A DNA stretch of 64,000 bases from Caulochytrium protostelioides (lineage: Eukaryota > Chytridiomycota > Caulochytriomycetes > Caulochytriales > Caulochytriaceae), in contig ML014126.1 in the NCBI GenBank assembly GCA_003615045.1, forward strand, positions 62,001 to 126,000. Reading direction: 5' to 3'. Numbering within the stretch: the stretch's first letter is position 1; each line of letters starts with the position of its first letter. The position numbers were made by a program, and so were the translations under genes. The notes beneath the pieces are model-generated. The model did not search any database and was not told where the DNA came from. It was given only the letters and a program-made list of their open reading frames with translations. Of the stretch, positions 10,391 to 22,747 are shown piece by piece.

Positions 10391-11241
10391 GCGGGGCCGG
10401 CCCCGTCCCCGTCGGCGCGTCGGCCCTCCCGGGACCGGGCGTCAAGTCCGACGCCGTCGGCGTCTCGATCTCCACGGATGTGCCGGATCGGTTGGACGGC
10501 GTGGACGATGAGCGGGTGCGGCGGCGCCGCCGCCGCCTCGAGGACGCCGCGAGTCGACCGGATCGTCCTGGATCGGCCGCACGGCCGTCGCGGCCGTGGC
10601 ATACTCCTCCTCTGCGGGGGCGGGTCGCTCGTCGCCTGACGCTCCGGCGGGTCCGGGGTCGGGGGTGGCCCCGGCGGCGCGCGGCGGCGGCGCCGCCGCA
10701 GGGAGCCTCATGGAGCGCATGCCCGCGGTGCGCGAGCCCGGCGCCGTACGCCGTCGCGGGCGTCGGTCGTCCGCTGTCGCGCCGCGGCGAGTACGACGGA
10801 CGGTCCGACCCCCTTCGGCGCCGAGCGGCCCGTCGCGCGAGGCGGGCGGGTCGGCCGGGTCCTGCGAGATCGACGCGTCGTCGGCCGGTGGTCGCCGGTG
10901 GGGTCGCCGTGGGACGGGCACGGCCGTGCGAGCTCCCTCTCGCCCCCGGCGGCCGCGGCGCCTTCGGGACGTCTTGACGCCCGTCGTGCGTCCGTCGGCC
11001 CCGGGTGGGACGGCCGCGCGGCGGCCAGGAGGCCCGCGACCCGCGCCCCGACGGGCGGCATCCCAAGCACGCGGCGGACCGCGCGCTGCGTCGCCCCGGC
11101 GGCCCGACCAGCGCCCGCCGATGCCGCGTCGCCCTGCGGCCACAGCCGCCGCTGGACGCGGTACGGCCGTGCGCGGCGCGAACCCCACGGGGTGCGGCGC
11201 GGCGATGCGCGGCGCGGCGACTGGCGCCACCAGGGCCGGCG

Positions 11242-11301
11242 CCCTCCGCGGCGCCCTCCGCGGCGCCCTCCGCGGCGTTCTCCGCGGCGTTCTCCGCGGC
11301 G
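11242..11301. repeat. Five tandem 12-base units
   Basis: Unit CCCTCCGCGGCG three times, then TTCTCCGCGGCG twice. The step from CC to TT at the unit start suggests expansion of a mutated copy. It lies in apparently non-coding DNA. Confidence 0.92.
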
Positions 11302-12080
11302 TCGCGGCCTCCATGGGGTCTTGGAGACATCCCGCTGCTCGGCGTCCGGCGGGCGCGTCCGATGGGCGGCGGCGGCGCCGGTGGTCGTCGCGTTGCGTTG
11401 GGTCCCGATGGGGCTGGCGAGCCAACCCGACGGCCCGACGGCCCGACGGCGGCTGGCAGCCCCGGACCACGGGAGGGCCGGCCTTCGGGGGGTGCGACGG
11501 CCCGATGCGGGGACACGGCGCGCAGATCCGATCGGCCACGGCCGCGCCGTGCACAGGCGCTCTGGTCTCGCCCGCGGCACCACGCATACCGCAGGAAGCC
11601 CATCGGTGAGACCGGCGTCAGCGCACCCACATGGCAGCGATCGCGGTCACGGCGTGACCATGCCCTGGGCCGATGAAAGGCTGCATGGGCCAGCGACAGC
11701 GCGCCGTATGACGGGTGGACCCTGCAGACTCGCCCGTGCTGGCCTCGTGGCCCACCCTCCGTCGTCTCGCTCGTTCTTCATGGGCTCGGCGATCGTCGAT
11801 GGCCCGACGGGCTCGACGGGCCGCAGGGGGCCGCCAGTCTACCGGGAAACGGCGCATGGGCACCGGCATGGGCACCTGTGGCGCAGGACGCGTGGTCCCG
11901 GCCGGCACGCACGGGTGTGTGGCGCACGCCGCCATGAGCCAGCGTCGTGCACCGGTGGCCACCGCCTCGAGCGCTGCAGGACCGCATCACGGCCGCCATT
12001 GCCGCCCTCCTGCCGCCGCCGCCATCGCCGCCCTCCTGCCGCCGCGACGACATCACCATTTCACCATTGAAGCACCACGC

Positions 12081-12100
12081 GACGCGACGCGACGCGACGC
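12081..12100. repeat. GACGC pentanucleotide microsatellite
   Basis: Four perfect GACGC units, preceded by a CACGC variant, about 160 bases upstream of the RRF start codon. Confidence 0.85.
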
Positions 12101-12262
12101 GGTATCACAGCGGAACGCTGCGCGTCGCGCCGCCTCCCTCGCCCCGGGTGAACCCGCAGACCTCTCCCACTGAAGCGCGTGTCGCGGGACGCTCCGCGCC
12201 CTTCCGAGTGCCGTGATCTCCCCCCGCTGGACCCCTCCTCCTCCTCCCCATCAAGAAGCAGC

Positions 12263-13129
12263 ATGCTCCGCGCTTCGCGCCGGCTTGCCGCGCCGCTGCT
12301 GGCGACGACGCCCGTGACCACGGCCTGGCGCTCGACCCACCGGCAGCCCGTGCCGACGGCGTGGCTGTCGCCGTCGTCCCCACTGTGGCGCCGCGGGTTG
12401 ACGGCGACGGCCGCTGCTTGCGCCAAGAAGGGCCAGAAGGGCGCCGGCAAGGGCGCCAGCAAAGCGGCGAGCGGCGGCCACGGCCACGGCCACGGCCACG
12501 GCCACGCGCACGACGCCGACGCCGACGGCGCGCTCTCCGGCGGGGAGGCCGTGACCGAGGGCGACGCGCTGATCCAGCAGCTCGAGGCCGATCTGGCCAA
12601 GCCGCTGGCCTACTTCGAAAAGGAGCTCGGGTCGATCCGGCACGGGCGCCTCAACCCGTCGGTGCTGGATGCGGTCGTCGTCGTGCACCAGGCGCAGAGC
12701 GCGCCGCTCGCGCAGCTGGCGCAGGTCGTCGTCAAGGACGCGCGCACGCTGCTGGTCGTGCTCGAGGACCCGTCGCTCGCGAAGCCCGTGACCGCCGCGC
12801 TGCTGAGCCACGCGCAGGCCACGGACGCCGGCTTCGCGGTCGCCCGCGACGCGACGGACGCCGCGACGCTGCGCGTCTCCCAGAGCGCGCTCAACGCCTC
12901 GCAGCGCGCGCAGCTCGTCAAACACGTGAAGCAGGTCGCCGAAACGATCCGCGTCCAGGTGCGGGCCCTGCGCAGCCACGGCCGCTCGGCCATTAAGCGG
13001 CTCGGCATCCGCGACCGCGACGTCGCGGCCCGTCTCACGACCGACGTCCAGAAGGCGATCGACCGCGCGATGGACACGGTCACCAAACTCCAGGACAAAA
13101 AGATGGCCGAGCTCGAGAAGGCTCACTAA
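12263..13129 (+). CDS. RRF1: Mitochondrial ribosome recycling factor
   Basis: 288 residues. The N terminus (about 1-60) is rich in Arg, Ser, Thr and Ala with no acidic residues, as expected of a mitochondrial presequence. A Lys/Gly stretch and a His-Gly repeat (about 72-84) follow. From about residue 100 the RRF fold is clear: a helix ending in ELGSIRHGRLNPSVLD, the mixed domain II, then the C-terminal helices with RSHGRSAIKRL (canonical R..GR...K). It splits post-termination mitoribosomes so that subunits can be reused. The ATG at 12263 is preferred over other frames because the presequence begins there. The gene converges with RUVBL2, 140 bases apart. Confidence 0.93.
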   Translation: MLRASRRLAAPLLATTPVTTAWRSTHRQPVPTAWLSPSSPLWRRGLTATAAACAKKGQKGAGKGASKAASGGHGHGHGHGHAHDADADGALSGGEAVTEGDALIQQLEADLAKPLAYFEKELGSIRHGRLNPSVLDAVVVVHQAQSAPLAQLAQVVVKDARTLLVVLEDPSLAKPVTAALLSHAQATDAGFAVARDATDAATLRVSQSALNASQRAQLVKHVKQVAETIRVQVRALRSHGRSAIKRLGIRDRDVAARLTTDVQKAIDRAMDTVTKLQDKKMAELEKAH

Positions 13130-13269
13130 TCCCATCGTTCGACAGGAGACCTATTTTTTTTTCTTTGAGCGATGATGGCAACGGGGGAGTGCCAGTCTAT
13201 TTACAGGAAAGGAAATCAATGAAGCGATGCTGATGGGCCCGCAGGGTTCGGTCGTTGGAGGGGACGGTT

Positions 13270-14986
<1,717 letters not shown>

Positions 14987-15609
14987 GGTCGCGCGGTGAT
15001 CGGGTGACGCCCAGAATGGGGAAAAAAACAAGGATACGGCGCAACGAGGATGCAGGGGTGCGGGTGGCGCACGTGCTGGTGGTGTGAACGGAGCCGTACG
15101 AAACGACGGGACGGCGGCGGAAGGGACCGTGTCGCAGGGGCGTCGTCAGGAACGCGATGCAGTGCGGTGCGAGACGATGACACGAACGGCGGATCCATCC
15201 TCAACCCCTTTATCAGACGGTCCCGTCTTGCTGATGCCGATGCTTCCTATCTTGTTATCCATGTGGTCGCCGTCACGCCGTCGGTCGCGGGTTTCACGCG
15301 ACGTTGGCGCGCTAGGACGAGGGTTTCACCAGCGCACGCGCCCCCTTTCGCCCGTGAGGGAAGCGAGGGCCTTCGCCCCGCGTGGAAGGAAAGCCAGCTC
15401 GAGCCGAGCCGAGCCGGGCCAGGCCAAACTGGGCCCCGCCCACGCTTGAGGCAGCAGCGAGACCCCCTTCCCCCTCTAGCAGCATCGAGCAGCACTCATC
15501 ATCGGAGAACGAAGTGCGAGAAAGAAAGGGAGATTCTATGTACAAAAGAGAGAAGCGTGCGTGCGATGATGAACGCGCGGACGATGGAAGGCATGCGAGC
15601 GGCAAGCAG
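14987..15609. other. Intergenic region upstream of RVB2, downstream of AP-1 sigma
   Basis: Holds the RVB2 promoter and the 3' flank of the AP-1 sigma gene. No gene or notable repeat seen. Confidence 0.5.
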
Positions 15610-16104
15610 CTAGAGCGAGCCCAGACCGAACTTGGACAATGTCTCCATCGTTTGGGCGGCTTGCTCCTCGCGCTCGACGTCTTCCATTTTCTTTAGATGG
15701 GCAATGACGGCGCGTTTCGAGGACTCCTGGAGCTCGCCGCCGATGAGCAGCTCGTCCATGATCTGGTACGCATGCTGGAAGTTGAAGATGATGTCGAGCT
15801 CGCAGACGTTGAGGAACCACTTATCCAAGATCTCGACATATCGGTGGATGATCTCCAGGACGAGCAGCTCGTTGTCGTCGGGGTCGATGCCTGCAATGAA
15901 AAAGAGACTCGCATACCGGCGGTAGACGACCTTGAAGTCCTTGTACTCGAGCACGTTGCACATCTTCGTCCGCCGGGCCAGCACCGTCTGGCTGACATCC
16001 TTGACCGTCTTGGCCTTCTCTTTCGGCGTCCAGTCCGACATGAACCACTTGGTCAGCCGGATCTTGCCCTGGCGCGAGACCAGCAGCATGAATTTGATGG
16101 TCAT
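15610..16104 (-). CDS. AP-1 complex small (sigma) subunit, clathrin adaptor
   Basis: 164 residues, matching the normal sigma-adaptin length. The longin-type fold is unmistakable: start MTIKFMLLVSRQGKIRLTKW, then FKVVYRRYASLFF, NELLVLEIIHRYVEILDKWF and VCELDIIFNFQHAYQIMDE. The pattern fits sigma-1 better than sigma-2 or sigma-3. It is part of the AP-1 heterotetramer that sorts cargo between trans-Golgi network and endosomes and contributes to dileucine-signal binding. The C-terminal tail is short and acidic-to-polar. The ATG at 16104 is the family start. Single exon. Confidence 0.95.
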   Translation of the reverse strand: MTIKFMLLVSRQGKIRLTKWFMSDWTPKEKAKTVKDVSQTVLARRTKMCNVLEYKDFKVVYRRYASLFFIAGIDPDDNELLVLEIIHRYVEILDKWFLNVCELDIIFNFQHAYQIMDELLIGGELQESSKRAVIAHLKKMEDVEREEQAAQTMETLSKFGLGSL

Positions 16105-18277
16105 GGCGGCGTGTCTATAGGTGGCAAGGTGCGGAAAGACGGTCGCGAGATCAGCCGCCGCGGAAGGAGGCGCGCGAGCGACGCGGTGATTCAAAGCGAA
16201 GCGAAGCGGTAACTCAGAGCGCGCACGCTGCCGTCATACGACGCAACTGGGGGACGGAGACCCTGGCGCCACGTGGCACGATCACGTGCGCGATAGACCC
16301 GCGGGGCAGGTCGATACGCAAGCCCTAGACGGCGCCGTAGCCAGCCTGGATGGCCTGAATCGCCGCGCGTCCGCCGAGCAGGAGGGCCGAGCCGCGTCTA
16401 TCGCGATCGTGCCACGCCGAAGGGTCGGTGTCGCTGCGGTACAGGAGGGCCCGGCGTGACGGCGCCGTCAACAGCGGAGATCCGCCGGCGACAGGATCGG
16501 CGGGACCTGCGAGAGACAGGGGAAAACACGTCGACGCGCGGTAGCGTTGCCGCGACGCGTCACAACACGTGGCGTGGGCTGGGCTGAGAGACGCCGGGGG
16601 CGCGCAGGTATTAGAATTGTTGAGGGACGGCCCGGTGCTGTCTGAAGCGAGAGACGGCGCTGGCGAAGAGGTCCGACCAACGGGTGGTATCGATTCCTGA
16701 CATATCCGATGACAGGCGTCGCACGGGTCGCTCGCCCGACGGCGTGACGTCGTCCCATGCTGCTGCACGCAGCGCGTTGTGAGGCGCGCTCTTTCGTACA
16801 GACGTGATGGCAGATGCGTGCCGCCGCCGCCACGTGACCGACCGATGGGATCGCTCGCTCGTCAGCGCAGCAACATGGCCCGCTCCTGATGGTCGGAGAC
16901 TGCCGAGCTGGGACGGCACGGAGCGACAGGCGCTGACCGGCCGCCGTGAGGTCGCGGCGGTGCGTGCCATGTGGCGGGGCGTCCGCTCTGTTCCTTTTTC
17001 CGACGGCGCGAGGCGTCGATCGGGTACGATGCGCGAGGCTTTGCCAAGCAGCCGGTGAAGCTGGGCATCGCCCAAACCGCGGTGGACCCATCATCCAAGA
17101 AGTCATGTGAGACAGACGGAGGAATACGTGGGAATCCCTGATCACGGATACACGATGGAGATCGGATGCGCCGAGTCTGTCTGCATGCGCATGGTATCGT
17201 GGATAGGCGATAGTGCCCAGTGATAGGGCTTGCCTTGCATGTAGAGATGAGCCAAAGACATGGAAAGGAGGCGGCAAAGGTGGGGCGGAAAGCCGCGAGC
17301 GAGCTCCCCTTTCCCGGGCGCACAAGGGGCACAAGCGGTGCTTGTGCCGAGTCCCACTCCCTTCCACCCACGGGGGCTCGCCACCCCCGAAACCAAAGCA
17401 AGCAGCCGCAGACAAAGGGGTGTGCCCGCAAAGAGGGCCTCGTGCCGGCAGCACCACATGCGAGCCGCGAGCCTTCATGCGCCGTCACTTCAACCAAGAC
17501 AGATAAATGTCGATCTGAGGCCGCGGATCATGCGTGATACCCATCGCGAGACGCTGGCGTCGATCCCATCGCTCCTTTCGCCGCTGTGCAAACACTGCGT
17601 GACCCCTGTCGTCGACGTCGTGGCCGTCCAGCGTTGTCATCTACCCGCGATTGCGCGTTGTCTGTCCTCCGCCCTTCCTTCCACCCGCTCTCACGCCGTT
17701 ATCAGCGCCCACGATGTGTAACGTGAGATCGCTCTGACATCGAGCGAGCTGGTCCGGGCACTACGGCTTCCGCTGTGCCGGCTGCCGCTCCCCGCGCAAG
17801 CCACGTGGCCGTCGCGGCGCTTATCGCTGAAGCGTCCACAAGCAGCGTCGCGACACGGGAGCCGCCATCACCATTCTCAAGCCTCGGGGGGGTGGAGCCT
17901 CTCGTGGGTTCTCGCTAAGGCTCGCTCGCTGCTCCATCGCCTGGGTAGAGCGATGCTCGAGGCCCGATGCTCGAGATTTGGACGCATAAGATGACGCAAT
18001 CCCTCAGGCGCGGCTGTGCCATGATACTCCTGGTCTGCATTCGCCCGTCCGTGTCGCTCCGTGATACTGCTCTGTATGCCACTTGGCAGCTGGGACGTTG
18101 GCTCTGGTGAGGGCGTCGTGCCGTTGTGAAATGAGCTCTGAAAGCTGCGAGACTCACCGATTCTGATCGTTCTTATTTTTCGATTGATTGATCTGCCATG
18201 GCTTGGCTGCCCACCGTAACCCGATATCGGTACCCTTATCCGCTTGCCGCTTGAATCCGTCTGTTCTGGTTATGTAG
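16105..18277. other. Intergenic region with possible first exon of the CHY zinc-finger gene
   Basis: Over 2 kb with no recognisable gene on either strand. Two candidate first exons for the gene at 18278 lie here. The ATG at 17714 followed by GTAACG would give a first exon of only ATGT and restore Met-Cys before KHILNAQ. The ATG at 18076 gives a 31-base exon ending before GTGAGG at 18107. The rest looks non-coding. Confidence 0.4.
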
Positions 18278-18621
18278 GCAAGCACATCTTGAACGCGCAG
18301 GTGTCCGTCCGGTCGCCATGCTGCCAGAAGTGGTTTGACTGTCCCGAGTGCCATGACGAGGTCAGCAAACACCCGCTCCGCAAGACGATGGAGATGGTCT
18401 TTGCGTGCAAGAAGTGCAAAAAGGTGTTCCGTAAGGACATGACGCTCTTTGAGGAGTCGGATGAGTTCTGCCCGCACTGCGACAACCGGTATATCATTGA
18501 TGCCAAGACGCCGCAGATGGGCATCGGCGTGGAGGGCGACGACCCGCGTCTCCAGCGTGACTTCCGCGCCAAGCAGCTCCGTGAAACTGAGCTGGACTTC
18601 ATGTCTGAACGTCTGGGCTAG
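18278..18621 (+). CDS. CHY-type zinc-finger protein (main coding exon)
   Basis: The exon follows a 3' splice site (GGTTATGTAG) and is entered in phase 1. It encodes KHILNAQVSVRSPCC, KWFDCPECHDE, a CKKCKKVFRKD segment and CPHCDNRYII, the zinc-ligand pattern of a CHY finger, as in small fungal proteins of about 110-130 residues. A 31-base first exon at 18076-18106 gives a complete 124-residue product but leaves Gly where the family has the first Cys. A micro-exon ATGT at 17714-17717 gives Met-Cys-Lys-His, the family N terminus, at the cost of a 560-base intron. I favour the second on ligand grounds. Relatives include Hot13-like zinc proteins. The exact role is not known. Confidence 0.8.
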
Positions 18622-19481
18622 AGCCTTTGTCATGCCTGGGCTTAAGCTTGCTAGCGTCGATCAAGGCCGACCCGCTGCTGCCCCATAGGCACGAGTAGCA
18701 TGCATTAGCATGCATGGTGCATCATGCTATATTATGGCGAAAAGCCTGATCAGGATCCTGCGACCATCCTGTCAGCAGGGTGCAACGTCGCAGGGCCCCC
18801 GATTGGCTCTGACAAACAGCTGGCGGCTGAACGATCAGGGCTTTTATTTGGCTCATCGCGCATCTTTTCTCCCCGTTTTTCTCCTTCCCGTTCTCTTGTA
18901 TATTATCAATACGTTTTCTTATGAAGATGGAGTCATGGGATATCATCGCTGTCAGTGCATGAGTAGTTACGGCGAGGTGAAGATGACATAGCGTCGTTAG
19001 CAGTCGTCTTATGGTAGGGCGGCGCTCTGCAATGGCTTCAATTGCTCCTGATGTGTGCCGTTGCTCTTTTTGTCTTTTCCCATTGGTTGCCAAGTGGCGT
19101 CAGTCGGAGTTCAGCGGTGGAAGAAAGGCGAAAAACAAAGCAAATCATGCGCCGTGCTTTGCTCGACAGGCCCTTCGAATCGATGGCACACACACGCTCG
19201 CGGATAGATAAGCAGACTTATCGTGATTGCACGTGCTAGTAAGTGTCGGTTGGCGCCTGGCATTCTGCCTCGTAATAACGCCGTCTCGGACGCATTTTGT
19301 GGTGCATCTCTTGGTGAATCGCTGAAGAGCCTGCCGCGAGCGACTATCCCTGCCATCCACAACCCCGACGACACCGACAGCAACGACGACAACGACGACC
19401 GCCGGCTGAACGGATACCATCGGATACCCCGCTGGGTTTCTTCCTCCCTCCCTCCGTCTCGTTGCCCAAAGACGAGGCACG
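18622..19481. other. Intergenic region upstream of RRP15
   Basis: AT-richer than its surroundings, with scattered T-rich runs. It holds the CHY gene 3' flank and the RRP15 promoter. Open frames up to about 93 codons are present but resemble no known family. Confidence 0.5.
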
Positions 19482-20720
19482 ATGGTCAGCAAGACCTCGG
19501 CCACGCCGGTTCGGCGGTCGGCCCGCGCGGCGGCTAAGACGGCGGCCAAGACCATGAGCACGGCCGTGGCCAAGCCGACGCCGACCGTGGAGTCCGAGTC
19601 CGAGGCCGAGGTGCTGTCGGAAGAAGCTGCCAGCGACGTCGCCTCCAACGCTGAAGCCGAGGCAGATGCGGATGCTGAAGCGGAGGCCGACGCCGACGCC
19701 GACGCCGAGTCGGACGACTCGCGAGAATCGGACGATGCGGCGATCAACAGCAACTTGGAAGACAACTTCGATGTCCTCAGCGACTCGGATTCCGACGCCT
19801 CGGCCGACGAGGACGACGCGGTCGCGCTGCGCGATGATTACGGCGACGAGGACGACGAGGACGACGATTTGCTGAACGACACGGCAGGCGACGACTTCCT
19901 CGACCAGGAGCCCAAGAACACGGACGCCACTCGCGCGATCAAGATGTCCAATGCCATTGCCAAAATTCTCTCCGGCGCGACGCAGACCGCGGCGCACGAT
20001 GCGGCGCGCGTTCCCGACTCCGACGACGACGTCTCGATGCCCACATCGAAGTCGACATCGAAATCCAAAAAGATCCAGGCAACTCCGACGCCCGAGCCGG
20101 CGGCGCCCGCCCCTGCGGTCGACGCCGCGGTCGGCCCGATCCTGTCGCAGCGCCTCGACCTGACGAAGCAGATCGCGGAGGCGAAGCTAGACGCGGCGGC
20201 GCGCAACGTGCTGCTGCAGCAGCGCCACGCGATGCTCGAGCGCAACCACGTGCTCCCGCGGATCGAGCGCGACCTGGCCCCCGAGCGGCAGCTGCGCCGG
20301 CTCGCGACCCGCGGCGTGGTCCGCCTCTTCAACGCGCTGACGGCCGCCCAGCGCGCCCGCGGCGCCAACGCCGAGACCGGCCACCTGCTCCCGGACGCGC
20401 CCGAGGCCAGCGTCAGCAAGAGCGCGTTCCTGGACATGCTGCGCCGCGACAAGGCGGCCGTGGCGGCCCAGGAGCGCCGCGAGAAGCGCGCCCGCGGCGA
20501 GCCGGTCTCGGACGACGAGGCCGCCGACGAGGCCGACGCTGCCGCCGAGGCCCAGGAGGCCCAGCGCCAGGCCGAGCTTGCAGAGCGCCGCGGCCAGATG
20601 CAGCCGGCCTTCCTGCGGCCGTCGGCCGCCAAGAAGGCCAAGACGGACACGCCGGCCACGAGCGTCGAGCCCGAGACGCCGAGCGTGCCATGGATGCAGT
20701 CAGACTTCTCGCTCGTCTAA
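19482..20720 (+). CDS. RRP15: Ribosomal RNA-processing protein 15 (RRP15 family)
   Basis: 412 residues. The N-terminal 140 are very acidic with Asp/Glu/Ala/Ser repeats, common in nucleolar proteins. The conserved RRP15 domain begins around RAIKMSNAIAKILSG and continues, after an insert, with GPILSQRLDLTK, a helix carrying Arg/Glu, then ERQLRRLATRGVVRLFNAL, the family hallmark, at about 265-290. The C terminus is basic and acidic by turns and ends PWMQSDFSLV. RRP15 acts in nucleolar 60S subunit assembly (27S pre-rRNA processing). Single exon. It converges with the b5 reductase gene, 192 bases apart. Confidence 0.88.
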   Translation: MVSKTSATPVRRSARAAAKTAAKTMSTAVAKPTPTVESESEAEVLSEEAASDVASNAEAEADADAEAEADADADAESDDSRESDDAAINSNLEDNFDVLSDSDSDASADEDDAVALRDDYGDEDDEDDDLLNDTAGDDFLDQEPKNTDATRAIKMSNAIAKILSGATQTAAHDAARVPDSDDDVSMPTSKSTSKSKKIQATPTPEPAAPAPAVDAAVGPILSQRLDLTKQIAEAKLDAAARNVLLQQRHAMLERNHVLPRIERDLAPERQLRRLATRGVVRLFNALTAAQRARGANAETGHLLPDAPEASVSKSAFLDMLRRDKAAVAAQERREKRARGEPVSDDEAADEADAAAEAQEAQRQAELAERRGQMQPAFLRPSAAKKAKTDTPATSVEPETPSVPWMQSDFSLV

Positions 20721-20912
20721 GTCTCCATAGACCGCCATGTCCACGCCTGGCGATACCGTGCTCGGTCTCGGCGGTTCTCCCACTCTCTTTTTCATTTCCC
20801 ACCCACTCCTATTTATGTGCTAATTTTAATTGACGAGAAAGACAACCTCTTCCGACGTTCATGCCGTGGCGCCCGGTATGGATCAGCAGTCGTGTGCAGG
20901 GTAGACAGACGC

Positions 20913-22022
20913 TTAGAACTTGAAGACCATGTCGTCGGGCTTCGAGATGGCCTGCGGCTTGTCGTAGCCGATGGCGTCGGTGTGCGCGCACATGGCCTTC
21001 ATCATAGGCGGCGGCCCACACATGAGGATCTGGATGTCGCTGGCGGGCGCGGGCAGATGCTTGCGGATCATTTCCTCCGTCACAAAGCCCGTGTAGCCCT
21101 CCCACGGGTGCCCGTTGTTCTCAGCCGGCGTCGGCGGCGTGTTCAAGCAGTAGGTCACCTTCACGCGGTCCGGGTGCTCCTTCGCGAGCGCGTCGAGCTC
21201 GTCCTTGAGCAGAATATCCTCCAGCGCGACGTTCGCAAAGATGAGCTGGATTGTGCTGCGGTCCTCTGGGTTGTTGAGCACGGCGCGCATGATCTGGTAC
21301 ATGGGCGTGATGCCCGTGCCACCTGCGATCATCCCGAACACGCGGACGCGGTTCGGACGGTAGACGAACTGGCCTTTGGGGCCCTTCACCTGGAGCTTGT
21401 CGCCGATCTTCATGTCGCGCACGTATCGGCTGACGTTGCCCTGCGGGTAGGTCTTGATCAGCAGGTCAAAGTATCCGCGATCCCAGTTGGCCGAGACGGG
21501 CGTGTACGAGCGTGACAACGGCTTGCCGTTGATCTCGGCGCCCACCGTCAGGTGCTGCCCGATCGGCAGGTTCAAGCTGCGCCACGGCTGGTCCATCCCA
21601 AAGCGGTAGCTGATCATGGATCCGAAGAGAAATAAAAAAATGAAGGCCAGCATCACCGTCCGTCGATGTCGTATCAAGTGGCATCAAGCGCAACACAGCG
21701 GGGGTGAGCGAATGAATTTCAAGCGATGTGCCATGCACGCTCTTTGTATGGACTTGACTTACATGGCCGTGTTCGGCGACAGCGTGGTCACCTTGATCAG
21801 GGGAAAGTAGCTCCACGTGGTTTTGTTGAGCGGGCAGACGAGCTCACGCTTGACGGCCGTGTCAGAAGCGATCCAGCCCATCTTGGGCGCGACGACAAAG
21901 TACATGATCGACACGCCGGCCGCGATCAGCGACGGCAGATAGGAGCCCGTGCGGTACGTCCACAGCGCGAGAACGCTGGACAGCACGGTGATGCCTTTCT
22001 CCACGATGGGTTTGGACGCCAT
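20913..22022 (-). CDS. NADH-cytochrome b5 reductase, two exons
   Basis: Exon 1 is 21763-22022 and exon 2 is 20913-21609. The 153-base intron runs from GTAAGTC to GATCAG, in phase 2. The product has 318 residues. An N-terminal membrane segment (about 28-44) precedes the FAD-binding barrel. Flavin motifs are RSYTPVS (120-126) and GNVS (144-147). The NADH-binding domain has GGTGITPM (183-190) and CGPPPMM from Cys284. It passes electrons from NADH to cytochrome b5 for fatty-acid desaturation and sterol synthesis. The N-terminal anchor fits ER (Cbr1) or outer mitochondrial membrane (Mcr1) forms, and I cannot decide between them. Confidence 0.93.
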
Positions 22023-22747
22023 GATGCCTCGCGTCGACGAGGGTGACGCGGAACGGAAGGCGGGAAGAACGAGGATGGTGACGACAGCGACAACGATACG
22101 ACGATACGACGGGTCGGTGGGGCAGCACCTTTGATCGACGATGCTGATGAGGTACAGAAACAAGGGCAGTAACGGCGACGCGGGTGGTCCTGATGCGATC
22201 GGCCGCGAGGTGTCCTGATCCGTATCAAGTAAGCTGACAAATGACGCGTCAGCGTGCGACCCGTCATGCCGCGGTATCGCCTTATCGTGACCGCGTGCTG
22301 GTTTCGTGGAGAGTTGATGCTTTGTCCGCCGCGGCCTGGCACGAGGGTGCAGCGCACCTCCCCCCTTCCGCGGTGAGTGGACATCCCCCCCGGGGCCGCT
22401 GCTGCGCGGCGTCGGCCTCTCCCGCTGGCACGCGCCACACGCCCATCCTCAAGCAAAAACAAGAGTATCGCCCGGTTCGGTGCGCCCGTGCTCAGGTCGG
22501 ACCCAGCGGGATCACAACGATAGCAGCTACCTTCGATGACTGGAACTTGCCAAAGCAGACTCGCTGCAGCGGCACACCGATACGCGCGACCATCGACCGC
22601 GCGAACGGCCGTCCAAAAAAAAGGGTGATGATATCACGTTGAGCTTAAATAACAATGATCCGGATTTCGGGCGCGGCCTCCCTAGGCCCCGTCGCAGTCA
22701 GCAACAATGCCGGTCACGGTCCATGGAGAAAGTCGCGTCGTCGACGA
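22023..22747. other. Intergenic region between b5 reductase and CAF1 genes
   Basis: Contains the reductase promoter and the 3' flank of the CAF1 gene. No gene, repeat or site that I can support. Confidence 0.5.

Larger units (their letters stand above)
9357..12262. other. Long GC-rich intergenic region without a recognisable gene
   Basis: About 2.9 kb between two divergently transcribed genes (Pumilio on minus, RRF on plus). It must hold both promoters. Several long open frames exist on both strands, but their translations are Arg/Pro/Ala-rich, lack ATG-anchored conserved segments and overlap each other, as expected by chance at this GC content. It contains a pentamer repeat, a 12-base tandem repeat and a perfect hairpin, listed separately. 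Confidence 0.5.

Noticed and set aside
10296-11630. 444-codon minus-strand frame in the Pumilio/RRF gap
   Set aside because: Composition is Arg/Pro/Ala with a 12-base repeat inside, no recognisable domain, and equally long frames overlap it in other phases.
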